From: Spirosoma endophyticum
GTDB taxonomy: Bacteria > Bacteroidota > Bacteroidia > Cytophagales > Spirosomataceae
NCBI RefSeq assembly: GCF_900112365.1
Contig: NZ_FOLQ01000013.1
Span: 102,594-166,593, forward strand
Direction: 5' to 3'
DNA: 64,000 bases
Every line of letters starts with the position of its first letter. Position 1 is the first letter of the stretch. The position numbers and the translations under genes are program-made. Below are positions 34,262 to 42,513 of this stretch, piece by piece. Below the pieces are notes generated by a model, which saw nothing but the letters and a program-made list of their open reading frames with translations, made no database searches and had not been told where the DNA came from.

Positions 34262-35605
34262 TCATTTTTGAGCGGATACGGTCTTACGCCAGGTCTGGAG
34301 CTGGTTTAGTAGCTGCTGGCGAACCGCTGGTAACGTATCGGCTAAATCGGTTTGCTCACCAGGATCTTCGACCAGATTAAAGAGCTGTACTTGAGGCTTA
34401 TCGAAGTACTCAATCAACTTAAAAGCACCACTCCGAATGGCCCCGGCTGATCGGCCACCCAGAAAATGAGGCTTGGGAAGTGGATAATGCCAGTAGAGGG
34501 TTCGGACAGAAAGTTTCGCACTTCCTTTTAATACCGGTGCGATACTGACTCCATCAAGTACCAGCTCTTTAGTGGGTTTTATGGCGGCAAGTTCCAGTAA
34601 CGTGGGATAAATGTCCAACGTATTGATCACCTGTGCAGAAACCCCACCCGGCTTTATGTGGCCCGGCCAATACGCAATAAACGGCTCCCGAATTCCACCT
34701 TCGTACAACTCCGATTTGCCGCCACGCAACGGCGCATTCGACGTTACGTTCAATTCTCCCCCATTGTCGGACGTAAACAAAATCAGGGTGTTCTTACTCA
34801 ATCCAAGTTCGTTGATCGTGTTGACAATCTGCCCAACCCCATCGTCTATACTTTCCAGCATGGCGGCTAATTCGGGGTTGTTCTGCCTGGAACCAGCGCC
34901 GGGCTTATTCTGATACTTCGCTACCTTGTCGGGCTTCCCGGCGAGTTTGGTATGCACCGCGTAATGGGATACATACAGAAAAAATGGTTTAGTCTGATTG
35001 CGTTTGATAAAATCAACTGCTTCTGCATTCAGTCGATCCGTCAGGTATTCGCCGGTGGTTTTGGCTTCGACGTCCGGCATAAAAAAGTAGGGATGCGTAT
35101 AATCTCCGTTAGCGATATAGCCTGTTTCGGAGCAGATCACCTCATCCCAGCCGTGTTTAGCGGGCTCGCCTTTTTTCCGGGTGTAATCGCCGGTCAAATG
35201 CCATTTGCCAATCAATCCCGAATGATAGCCCGCTTTCGTCAATTGCTCGTTAAGGGTAACGTAGTCCGGCGACAGATACTTTTCATCGTTAGCATCCAGG
35301 TAATCCGTAATGCCTACACGCGCCGGATGCTGTCCGGTCATCAGGGCAATGCGGGTAGGCGTACAAACGGGGGCGGTGGCATAGGCCTGCGTAAAACGCA
35401 TACCTCCCGCAGCTAATTGATTCAGGTTAGGCGTTTCATTAAAGCGCGGTCCGTCGTTAGGGTTTCCATAGCAGCCTAATTCGCTCCAACCCAGGTCATC
35501 GGCCAGAATGATAATGATGTTCGGTGGGGTGCTGGATCTCGCGCTTTGGGCGAAGCCAGTTACTATCCAGCCACAAAAAAAGAGCGTGTAAATGAGTCTT
35601 GTCAT
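34262..35605 (-). CDS. Secreted arylsulfatase-type sulfatase
   Basis: The 447-residue protein starts with a signal peptide (LIYTLFFCGWIVTGFA). The metal site ADDLGWSELGCYG is followed by the sulfatase signature CTPTR at residues 81-85, whose Cys is converted to formylglycine, and GQHPARVGI. The C-terminal part holds TSDNGG and the LGGRSAGAIRSGAFKLIEYF region. It probably removes sulfate from a polysaccharide or aryl ester in the periplasm. No polysaccharide-utilisation genes or formylglycine-generating enzyme are nearby. Confidence 0.9.
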   Translation of the reverse strand: MTRLIYTLFFCGWIVTGFAQSARSSTPPNIIIILADDLGWSELGCYGNPNDGPRFNETPNLNQLAAGGMRFTQAYATAPVCTPTRIALMTGQHPARVGITDYLDANDEKYLSPDYVTLNEQLTKAGYHSGLIGKWHLTGDYTRKKGEPAKHGWDEVICSETGYIANGDYTHPYFFMPDVEAKTTGEYLTDRLNAEAVDFIKRNQTKPFFLYVSHYAVHTKLAGKPDKVAKYQNKPGAGSRQNNPELAAMLESIDDGVGQIVNTINELGLSKNTLILFTSDNGGELNVTSNAPLRGGKSELYEGGIREPFIAYWPGHIKPGGVSAQVINTLDIYPTLLELAAIKPTKELVLDGVSIAPVLKGSAKLSVRTLYWHYPLPKPHFLGGRSAGAIRSGAFKLIEYFDKPQVQLFNLVEDPGEQTDLADTLPAVRQQLLNQLQTWRKTVSAQK

Positions 35606-35646
35606 TGGCTTTAATAACTACCGATGGAATGAGTTCAGCTAAAGCC

Positions 35647-36228
35647 CTACCGCAAGCCAGCCGATCCCCAGGCCATAGTAAGCAAATACCCAAATAGAAT
35701 TACTTCCATACTTAGCTGGACAAGGCCCCGCAGCCGCAAACCAGCGATGGCCACGAGTACGGTTCCCACCAGTATGCCTATCGCCCCGATCCGAAAGAAC
35801 GTACCGCCAGCGTCGGTTTGGTTAGCGAACTGAAATAAAATGTAAGCACTACCCAGGTATTCGATGGCCCCGCCCAGGTTGTGAATCTGCTGTCTGGCAC
35901 TGCCTGATGAAGGGGAACCGACATCACAGGGAAAGAAAGCGGCTGTGGCATAACCGGTACCTACGCAAACGGCCAGCGCTGACCAAAGCATAGGGGAGCT
36001 TAACCAGGCAATCAAAAAGAGTAACAAGCCGACGGGTAAAAATAAGCCATAACTAACGCGCCGGGACAACGTACTACCGATCTCGCCTAACTCACTGATT
36101 GTATCGGAGAGGTGGCTATAGTTCGCCTTTTTCCGACCGAAGTAAAAAATGCCGACAAACAAATACAAAGCCGTAAAACTCGTTAGTAGGAGAAGCATTT
36201 TCCCTTTCTGGTAGATCTGTGACGACAA
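35647..36228 (-). CDS. DUF998 family membrane protein
   Basis: The 193-residue protein has six hydrophobic helices. The pattern YSHLSDTISELGEIGS after helix one and a FFPCDVGSP segment followed by QQIHNLGGAIEY match DUF998, a family of unknown function. It lies 41 bp above the sulfatase gene on the same strand and may be co-transcribed. Confidence 0.8.
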   Translation of the reverse strand: MSSQIYQKGKMLLLLTSFTALYLFVGIFYFGRKKANYSHLSDTISELGEIGSTLSRRVSYGLFLPVGLLLFLIAWLSSPMLWSALAVCVGTGYATAAFFPCDVGSPSSGSARQQIHNLGGAIEYLGSAYILFQFANQTDAGGTFFRIGAIGILVGTVLVAIAGLRLRGLVQLSMEVILFGYLLTMAWGSAGLR

Positions 36229-36342
36229 GGTTATCGCCAGAAATATGCATCGGTGTTCTGGGAAATCGTACGCGTTTTTTAATGACGGATTTTTTTAAGG
36301 GTTCAATGGAAAAATCACGACTTGTTGCTTAACCCAATAGAA

Positions 36343-38118
36343 TCAAAAACGTACCAGATTATCCTGAACAGGGAGTTGAATAAAACTATCGGTTGACCAC
36401 TGAACCGTTAAAGGCAATCCGGCATCGCGGATCGTCTCCTGGCTTACGTCCTTTCCCGTTCCATAATTGATCTGGGCAAAAGGATTTTTATCAATATTCA
36501 ACACCACGAGCAACCGGCTACCTTTCCTTAGCTGGCGACTGACCAGCCTCGTCTTCGAAAAAGGAATCGTTTCCATAACACCAGACTTTAATAGATTTCG
36601 GTGGCTGGCATCCCTGGCGTAACTGGCCCTGCCCAAAAAGTAGGACAATGCGACATACTCGCCCTGCGGTGTCACCTCATAAAGCACCACCCCAATGTCC
36701 ATATCTTTTTTATTGATGATCGCCTTCAATTCTCCCGAAAACATCCCGTTAATTGAAATCTCATGATCAACCGGCTCGCTGATAAAAAATAAGCCATTGC
36801 TCCGGTTTAGTACGTTCCGGATGATCGGGTCTGGATAATAATCGTTGTTAGACGTACTACGGTCGGCCAGGTCAACTTCCTGTTTAAGCGATCGGGGCAC
36901 GTTAGGTTTTTGTCTGGCCAGTCGATAGTTGTCCCCTTCTTTTTGGTCCGTCAGATACAGTTTTAAATGGGTATTGCTCATTTTTGCGATGGATGGAGCG
37001 TGTCGCCACACATTGGCTCCCATTACCTCGTAATTAATCCGGTCTTTCAATAACGCCGGTTTTGGGCCACCCTTCAATACGTAATCCAGCCAGTCGAACG
37101 TGATTATCTTCGTATTGATTAACGCTACGGAGTCCACCGAATAACCACGCAATACGGGCACGCCCCCCTTTTGCGCGCCAAAGTGGTCATACGGGCCAAT
37201 GATCAGGTAATGTTCGGCATCGGGCCGGTATTTGTAGTGCTCCCTAACGTAGTGCATGGCCGAAATCTGTCCGTCATCATAATAGCCCGTAATGCTCAGC
37301 ACCGGAATCGTGATTTTCGAAAAGTCATTTCCGTAAGGTACCATGCGTTGCCAGTACGCATCGTAGTCAGGATGCTTCAGCCATTTCTGCAGCCACGGAT
37401 TGGGCGTGCCGTCGATGCTGTCGATCCTGTTATACGCGACACCCGTCTCATACCACCTATTGCGCATCCGTCGCCACCGCTGATTGTCATTATTCATCTC
37501 ATTATCAACGTACTTGTTGTTAGTCACGTAAAAAGCCCACTGACAATTGGCGTTCAGGAATACGTTGTTTTCCATCGGCAAACCCTGCCCCGGAATGGCC
37601 GCTACGTAGGGCACGATTGTTTTCAGCGCCGGGTGCAGGTACTTCGTTGCTGCCCATTGCGCGAAACCGGAATAACTGCCTCCATACATACCCACCTTCC
37701 CATTGCTCCAGGGTTGCTGAACGATCCAGTCGATCACCGAATTCACATCCCTGGCTTCATGTTCATAAGGAGCCACTGGATCAGGACTTAGGCGTTTGCC
37801 CCTCGTGTCGGCAACCACCCCTACATACCCTCGTGCGGCCGCGTATTTTGCTTCCGCCAAACTTCGGGCCGTATTGGAATACATAAAATAGAGTAACGCC
37901 GTGGGCTGCGGAGTTGTAAGTCCCCGTTTACGAACGACCACGGCCGACAACATAGCACCATCTTTCGTTTTGATCAGTACGCTATCTTCGATGATAAACT
38001 GGCGTTCATCTTCTGCCAGCCTGAGACTATCGGCCCTAGTTATACTTATAACCTGCTGTGCGGGGGATACGGTGGTCCAGAAAAGGCATAGCAATCCCAG
38101 CATGAGTTTTTCCATCAT
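36343..38118 (-). CDS. CocE/NonD family alpha/beta hydrolase (peptidase S15 type), secreted
   Basis: The 591-residue protein has an N-terminal signal peptide (LGLLCLFWTTVSPAQ). The hydrolase core shows the nucleophile elbow GMYGGSYSGFAQW (Ser) and PYDHFGAQKG in the acid-His region. A C-terminal jelly-roll domain of the X-Pro dipeptidyl-peptidase type runs from about residue 370. Members hydrolyse acylated amino acids, glutaryl-cephalosporins or peptides; the substrate is not deducible. It lies 25 bp below the LytTR regulator, so it may be that system's target. Confidence 0.88.
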   Translation of the reverse strand: MMEKLMLGLLCLFWTTVSPAQQVISITRADSLRLAEDERQFIIEDSVLIKTKDGAMLSAVVVRKRGLTTPQPTALLYFMYSNTARSLAEAKYAAARGYVGVVADTRGKRLSPDPVAPYEHEARDVNSVIDWIVQQPWSNGKVGMYGGSYSGFAQWAATKYLHPALKTIVPYVAAIPGQGLPMENNVFLNANCQWAFYVTNNKYVDNEMNNDNQRWRRMRNRWYETGVAYNRIDSIDGTPNPWLQKWLKHPDYDAYWQRMVPYGNDFSKITIPVLSITGYYDDGQISAMHYVREHYKYRPDAEHYLIIGPYDHFGAQKGGVPVLRGYSVDSVALINTKIITFDWLDYVLKGGPKPALLKDRINYEVMGANVWRHAPSIAKMSNTHLKLYLTDQKEGDNYRLARQKPNVPRSLKQEVDLADRSTSNNDYYPDPIIRNVLNRSNGLFFISEPVDHEISINGMFSGELKAIINKKDMDIGVVLYEVTPQGEYVALSYFLGRASYARDASHRNLLKSGVMETIPFSKTRLVSRQLRKGSRLLVVLNIDKNPFAQINYGTGKDVSQETIRDAGLPLTVQWSTDSFIQLPVQDNLVRF

Positions 38119-38143
38119 GTCATTTTTCAGTTTACAAATTGAC

Positions 38144-38842
38144 TTAGATTTTCCCCGTCTTTTTTAGTTGAACCGATTGCCGTTGCGACACCTTCAGGGT
38201 TTGTCCTGAGTTCAGCGTAATTGTCAGGCGGCCATGCTCGGTCGTGTTAATCGTTTGAATAAAATTCGTATTGACCACCTGCGCCCTGTTGATGCAGATG
38301 AACATCGCGTCGTCCAGTGTTTTTACCAGTTGGTTCAGCGAACGTTTTAGCCAGGCATTTTTCCCCTCATAAAATAGCCGGGCGTAGTTGTCCATCGATT
38401 CGACCAGATAGACTTTTTCCCAACGGATGAAATGATATTGATCCCGGTCTTTCACAAAAATTTGCCTGCTTTGGATAGAAAGAGCCGCTTTCCCATTCAG
38501 CTTGGCAATGGCCTGCGCGAACCGTTCGGCTCTGATCGGTTTCAGCAGGTAATCCAACGCACTCACCTCAAACGCTTTTACGGCGTACTGGTCAAAGGCC
38601 GTCGTGAAAATGACTTCCGGTACGTCCTCCAAACTCTGCAATAAATCAAATCCACTACGTTCCGGCATTTGGATATCTAAAAACAGCAGGTCGGGGTGAA
38701 TATCCTCGATAAGTTGTTGTGCTTCATCGGCGTTTTTTGCCTCGCCAACCAACTCCATCTCGGGAAAACCGGCGATCAATCGCTTGAGCTCCATGCGGGC
38801 ATAACGCTCATCATCAATGATTAACACACGTATCTTTTTCAT
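38144..38842 (-). CDS. LytTR-family response regulator
   Basis: The 232-residue protein has a receiver domain (IIDDERYARMEL; phosphoacceptor Asp56 in LFLDIQMPE; conserved Lys in LLKPI) and a C-terminal LytTR DNA-binding domain (about 128-228; SMDNYARLFYEG, INRAQVVNTNFI). It overlaps the histidine kinase gene by 4 bp, forming a standard Bacteroidota LytS/LytTR pair. Confidence 0.93.
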   Translation of the reverse strand: MKKIRVLIIDDERYARMELKRLIAGFPEMELVGEAKNADEAQQLIEDIHPDLLFLDIQMPERSGFDLLQSLEDVPEVIFTTAFDQYAVKAFEVSALDYLLKPIRAERFAQAIAKLNGKAALSIQSRQIFVKDRDQYHFIRWEKVYLVESMDNYARLFYEGKNAWLKRSLNQLVKTLDDAMFICINRAQVVNTNFIQTINTTEHGRLTITLNSGQTLKVSQRQSVQLKKTGKI

Positions 38843-39942
38843 GCGTTCGGGATACGTAGTGTGGCAGAAACAATTCCTTCCGGCTCATTTGTTACGTTCA
38901 AACTGGCTTTATCGGTAAATGTCAGTTGCAATCGTTCGGCTAGATTGGCCAGCCCTAAACCGCTTACCGGTATACGCGCATCGAGACGACCGGGATTTTG
39001 AATCCTAATCTGGATAAATTCCTCCTGCCTGGAAATCTGAATATGGACCAATCCACCGGCCTTCGTCGTGGCTATTCCGTGCTTAAGTGCGTTCTCCACC
39101 AACGTTTGAATCGACAGGCGCAGGATACGTACCGATGCCAGCGTATCGTCCATGTCGATCTGATACGTTAATCGTTCTTCAAAGCGAAGTTTTTCCAGTT
39201 CCAGATAGTCCCTGACCAGCCCAAGCTCCTCTTTAACCGAAATAAGCACGTCATCCCCCGCGTATAGTCCGGTTCGCAACAGATCCGACAGCAAATCAAT
39301 AGCCCGCCTGGCCGAATCCGGCTCATCGACCACCAGCGCTTTGATCGTATTGAGTGAGTTGAACAGCAAATGCGGGTTAAGTTGGGTAGAAAGATTACTC
39401 AAACGGGCATCCCTGGTCATGATTTCCAGCCGGGCATTCTCTCGTGTCGACTTGACCTCCCGTTGTGCGTAGTGGTACAAATGATAGGCGAGCAGCCATA
39501 TTGACATCAACCGAATGCCCGCCATAAACAGCGTTACGCCATTAAGCTGAATAAATTGATAACCATTTAGTTGAGGACCGGTGTCGAACCAAACTTGGAA
39601 CAAAAGGATTTTAGCCGCTGTCACCACCAGATAGATGAACCCCAGCACAAAAGCAGCCGGAATAATCCGCTTCAGCAACGGGTTGATTTCCAGATCCGTC
39701 CAGTGATGACGCCGGGCAAAATTCCGATACAGATGCGTAATCAGGCTATAAACAGCGACATCCGTCACAAATTGAAGGATGCCTACTGCCACATTGAACC
39801 GCCCACCCGAAATCCCGGTGTACCCCCAATAAAGGGCGGCCAGTGACCAACCGGCCAACTGGCATTTCCAGTAAAGGGACAATCGATTTTTCAAGGGCGT
39901 TTCGGCGTATAGTTTTATCAAAGCAACATAATCTGTACCCAC
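38839..39942 (-). CDS. LytS/YehU-type sensor histidine kinase
   Basis: The 367-residue kinase has about four membrane helices in the first 155 residues, then the His_kinase signature LNPHLLFNSLNTIKAL (phospho-accepting His191) and an HATPase domain with LVENALKHGI and GLGLANLAERL. No ATG exists near the N-terminus. GTG 39942 is used, but TTG at codon 8 or codon 17 (followed by KNRLSLYWKCQ) is equally plausible. Confidence 0.9.
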   Translation of the reverse strand: MGTDYVALIKLYAETPLKNRLSLYWKCQLAGWSLAALYWGYTGISGGRFNVAVGILQFVTDVAVYSLITHLYRNFARRHHWTDLEINPLLKRIIPAAFVLGFIYLVVTAAKILLFQVWFDTGPQLNGYQFIQLNGVTLFMAGIRLMSIWLLAYHLYHYAQREVKSTRENARLEIMTRDARLSNLSTQLNPHLLFNSLNTIKALVVDEPDSARRAIDLLSDLLRTGLYAGDDVLISVKEELGLVRDYLELEKLRFEERLTYQIDMDDTLASVRILRLSIQTLVENALKHGIATTKAGGLVHIQISRQEEFIQIRIQNPGRLDARIPVSGLGLANLAERLQLTFTDKASLNVTNEPEGIVSATLRIPNA

Positions 39943-40302
39943 TGATAAAATAAAGTACAGGAACGTAGCATTTTGGGGGATAAACGTCAGACATGGGTAA
40001 CCCTGCTACGTTGCTATTATCTAAAAATAGCGTGCCTATCCAGACTCGACTAGTGCTCTACCAAGGTAAACCTATAAGGCTTGCTCTACAACTTAAGGCT
40101 GTGTATCACCAAATGAGATAAAGTTTAGAAGCTTTTTATAGCTTTTCAATGAGGTTCAATTATTTAACAGCCCCGGTGGTCCGACCCGATTAAATTGAAA
40201 AGCTTAAGCACTCTTGGCCATCCTCATAAAAATATTTTTGTCCCTTTGCTTGACTGATAGTCTTTTCATTCACTTACTTTGCAATACAAAGTACTTTTAT
40301 AC
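39943..40302. other. Intergenic region between LytS kinase and DUF1361 gene
   Basis: No gene is seen in these 360 bp. AGCTTTTCAAT (40140-40150) and ATTGAAAAGCT (40194-40204) form an 11-bp inverted repeat around a 43-nt loop. The ACTTTG-N5-CAAAGT operator lies at 40276-40292. Confidence 0.5.
40276..40292. promoter_or_regulatory. ACTTTG-N5-CAAAGT palindrome upstream of DUF1361 gene
   Basis: ACTTTG caata CAAAGT, extended to 7 bp per arm by flanking T and A, ends 11 bp before the ATG at 40303. The left arm resembles a Bacteroidota -7 element. The same palindrome occurs at 42490, making it the best operator candidate for the winged-helix regulator encoded between them. Confidence 0.65.
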
Positions 40303-41013
40303 ATGAATCAAGCACTGACATCCTCCTATCATTCACCTTTGCCATTTACCCGGAATAGCCAGTCTGGCAAAGGTCTGCGTGCATTGACGCTGTTGACATT
40401 AACCGGGTTAACCTTAGTAACAGCCCGAGGCTTACTAACAGGCAACTGGTGGTTCTTCATCATGCTGAACTGGAATCTGGCGCTGGCCTGGTTTCCGCTA
40501 GGTGTCGTGCTGGTTCTGCGTGATCTGCGCACCAGCACCGCCGAACGACCAGCCTTTAGCAGCAAGTGGCTATTAGTGAGCGCTTTGCTTGTCTGGCTGG
40601 CGTTTTTACCCAACGCACCCTACATCATTACGGATCTATATCACATAAAAAGTATCGAGCAGTCATTACTTTGGTTCGATACCATGGCGATATTCCTGTA
40701 TGCGCTAACGGGCTTGCTGACAGGCTTATATTCTACATTGATCGCTCATCGAATGCTACGTCCGCTGGTGGGGAATTGGCGAACCTGGGTGCTGATGCTG
40801 AGCAGTCAGATCCTGTCGGGGTTTGGCATTTATCTGGGTCGGGTTGGCCGGTGGAACAGTTGGGACGTACTGACTAATCCCTCATCGCTGACACTGGCGG
40901 TTGCCCGTGCCTACCAGGATCATTTAAGTGTGAAACTCACCCTGGCCTACGGTTTCGTACTGGTCGTTATGTACGTCGCGTTTTACTGGTATGTTGAGCA
41001 CGAGAGCGAGTAA
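40303..41013 (+). CDS. DUF1361 integral membrane protein
   Basis: The 236-residue protein has about seven hydrophobic helices and the DUF1361 landmarks LNWNLALAWFPLG, FLPNAPYIITDLYH, WFDTM and GIYLGRVGRWNSWDVL. Function is unknown. It is first in a plus-strand run with dgkA, a membrane protein, a regulator and the XrtN genes. ATG 40303 is preferred to an upstream TTG because the operator would otherwise lie inside the gene. Confidence 0.87.
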   Translation: MNQALTSSYHSPLPFTRNSQSGKGLRALTLLTLTGLTLVTARGLLTGNWWFFIMLNWNLALAWFPLGVVLVLRDLRTSTAERPAFSSKWLLVSALLVWLAFLPNAPYIITDLYHIKSIEQSLLWFDTMAIFLYALTGLLTGLYSTLIAHRMLRPLVGNWRTWVLMLSSQILSGFGIYLGRVGRWNSWDVLTNPSSLTLAVARAYQDHLSVKLTLAYGFVLVVMYVAFYWYVEHESE

Positions 41014-41042
41014 CATACCCCCATTCACACTATGTTTGCCGA

Positions 41043-41411
41043 ATGATTGACTTCCGTAAAGTCCTGCGTAGTTTTCGTTTTGCCGGTCAGGGCATTATTG
41101 ACTTATTTCGCTACGAGAATAACGCCAAAGTGCACCTCTTACTGGCTATTCTGGTCGTTGCCGCTGGCGCTTATCTGGAGTTAAGCCGTACGGAATGGGC
41201 CATTATTCTAACGCAGATCGGACTGGTTTGGGCCGCCGAGGCCTTCAATACAGCCATCGAAAAGTTATGTGATTTTGTGTCGCCCGGTCTGCATCCACAA
41301 ATCAAAGCGATTAAAGACATATCGTCTGGTGCGGTGCTCATTCTGGCCATCACCGCCGTTGTAATTGGCCTGATTATCCTTGGTGGCCATTTACTGGCAC
41401 TAGCTCAATAA
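41043..41411 (+). CDS. dgkA: Diacylglycerol/undecaprenol kinase
   Basis: The 122-residue three-helix membrane kinase has the motif RYENNAKVHLLLA and the catalytic stretch AAEAFNTAIEKLCDFVSP...IKAIKDISSGAVL. In Gram-positive bacteria this type phosphorylates undecaprenol; here it may recycle either lipid. It lies 29 bp after the DUF1361 gene. Confidence 0.93.
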   Translation: MIDFRKVLRSFRFAGQGIIDLFRYENNAKVHLLLAILVVAAGAYLELSRTEWAIILTQIGLVWAAEAFNTAIEKLCDFVSPGLHPQIKAIKDISSGAVLILAITAVVIGLIILGGHLLALAQ

Positions 41412-41470
41412 ATTTCGTATGAACTACCTATTCACCCGTTCACTTATTCACCCTTTTGCTCTTTAGATCT

Positions 41471-42115
41471 ATGCACGAATCGCGCGAACACCTGCAAACG
41501 CTGACGGAAATCCGTAGCCTGATGGAACGCTCTTCCAAATTCCTGTCGCTCAGCGGCTTATCGGGTGTCTCGGCGGGTATAATTGCCCTGGCAGGAGCCG
41601 TCAGTGTGTATATGCGAACGCAACTAGGCCTGTTTACGCCCATTCGTGATTACCAGTTAACCCCCACGGATGTACATCATCAGGATGTCAGAGAGTTTTT
41701 GGTGAAAGTGGCCGTTACGGTTTTAGTACTGGCCCTTCTATCTGGCATGTATTTCACCGTCCGCAGAGCCCGACGCCATGGACAAACTGTCTGGAACAAG
41801 TCGTCGCAGCGTTTGCTGTGGGCGTTGCTTGTCCCCTTGGCAACGGGTGGCGTATTTTGCCTCGCCTTATTGCATTATAACCTGATCTGGCTGGCGTTTC
41901 CGGCAACGCTTATTTTTTATGGACTGTCGCTACTTAACGGCAGTAAATACACCCTTCGTGATGTCGAATCATTAGCTTACTGCGAAATTGGGCTAGGGTT
42001 GATATCCTTATTCTGGCCGGGCTACAACCTGCTTACCTGGGGTCTTGGGTTCGGCGTCCTGCACATTGTCTATGGGTTGGCGATGTATTTCAAATATGAA
42101 CGTACTACCGCATGA
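41471..42115 (+). CDS. Six-helix membrane protein paired with a winged-helix regulator
   Basis: The 214-residue protein starts with a helical cytoplasmic stretch (MHESREHLQTLTEIRSLMERSS) and then has about six hydrophobic segments. No named family was recognised. Its stop overlaps the start of the regulator gene (ATGA), an arrangement suggesting the two act together, for example membrane sequestration of the regulator. ATG 41471 is preferred to an upstream TTG. Confidence 0.75.
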   Translation: MHESREHLQTLTEIRSLMERSSKFLSLSGLSGVSAGIIALAGAVSVYMRTQLGLFTPIRDYQLTPTDVHHQDVREFLVKVAVTVLVLALLSGMYFTVRRARRHGQTVWNKSSQRLLWALLVPLATGGVFCLALLHYNLIWLAFPATLIFYGLSLLNGSKYTLRDVESLAYCEIGLGLISLFWPGYNLLTWGLGFGVLHIVYGLAMYFKYERTTA

Positions 42116-42411
42116 AGAACGACCTGCTCGCTCAGTTCAACAAAGCCTTTGAAAGCAAAGCGCGGCTAAGCATCATGTCGGTCCTGATGGTCAATGAGTT
42201 CATGAGTTTCAACGCCCTAAAAGAACTACTCGGCCTGACCGATGGCAACCTCGCCACGCACCTGCGGGCGCTGGAAGAGTCGGGCTACGTTGCCGTACAA
42301 AAACAGTTCATCGGCCGAAAACCCAATACCACCTATTCGGCAACCACGGCTGGGCAGCAAGCCTTTACGGACCACCTGAACGCGCTGGAGGCTTTTATCA
42401 AGAATTTGTAG
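42112..42411 (+). CDS. Winged-helix transcriptional regulator (HTH_34-like)
   Basis: The 99-residue protein is a single winged-helix domain: ARLSIMSVLMVNEFMSFNALKELLGLTDGNLATHLRALEESGYVAV, then a wing with KPNTTYSATTAGQQAF. It belongs to the MarR/ArsR-like group common in Bacteroidota. It has no obvious ligand domain. The palindrome ACTTTG-N5-CAAAGT at 40276 and 42490 flanks its transcription unit and is the likely binding site. Confidence 0.87.
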   Translation: MKNDLLAQFNKAFESKARLSIMSVLMVNEFMSFNALKELLGLTDGNLATHLRALEESGYVAVQKQFIGRKPNTTYSATTAGQQAFTDHLNALEAFIKNL

Positions 42412-42489
42412 CGTAGCTGCAAGGCCATATTACCGTATTGATTGCCCAGTGATGGACAGCTCATTACACGTGCTTTTTAGTTTATTTTC

Positions 42490-42506
42490 ACTTTGTAAAA
42501 CAAAGT
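42490..42506. promoter_or_regulatory. ACTTTG-N5-CAAAGT palindrome upstream of the VIT-domain gene
   Basis: ACTTTG taaaa CAAAGT ends 8 bp before the ATG at 42514. Both the palindrome and the following TACTTTT match the site at 40276. Confidence 0.65.
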
Positions 42507-42513
42507 ACTTTTC

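Noticed and set aside
41430..41465. Another word-repeat dyad before the membrane protein gene (TTCACCCGTTCACTTATTCACCC)
   Set aside because: Only one arm is present; no complementary arm was found nearby.
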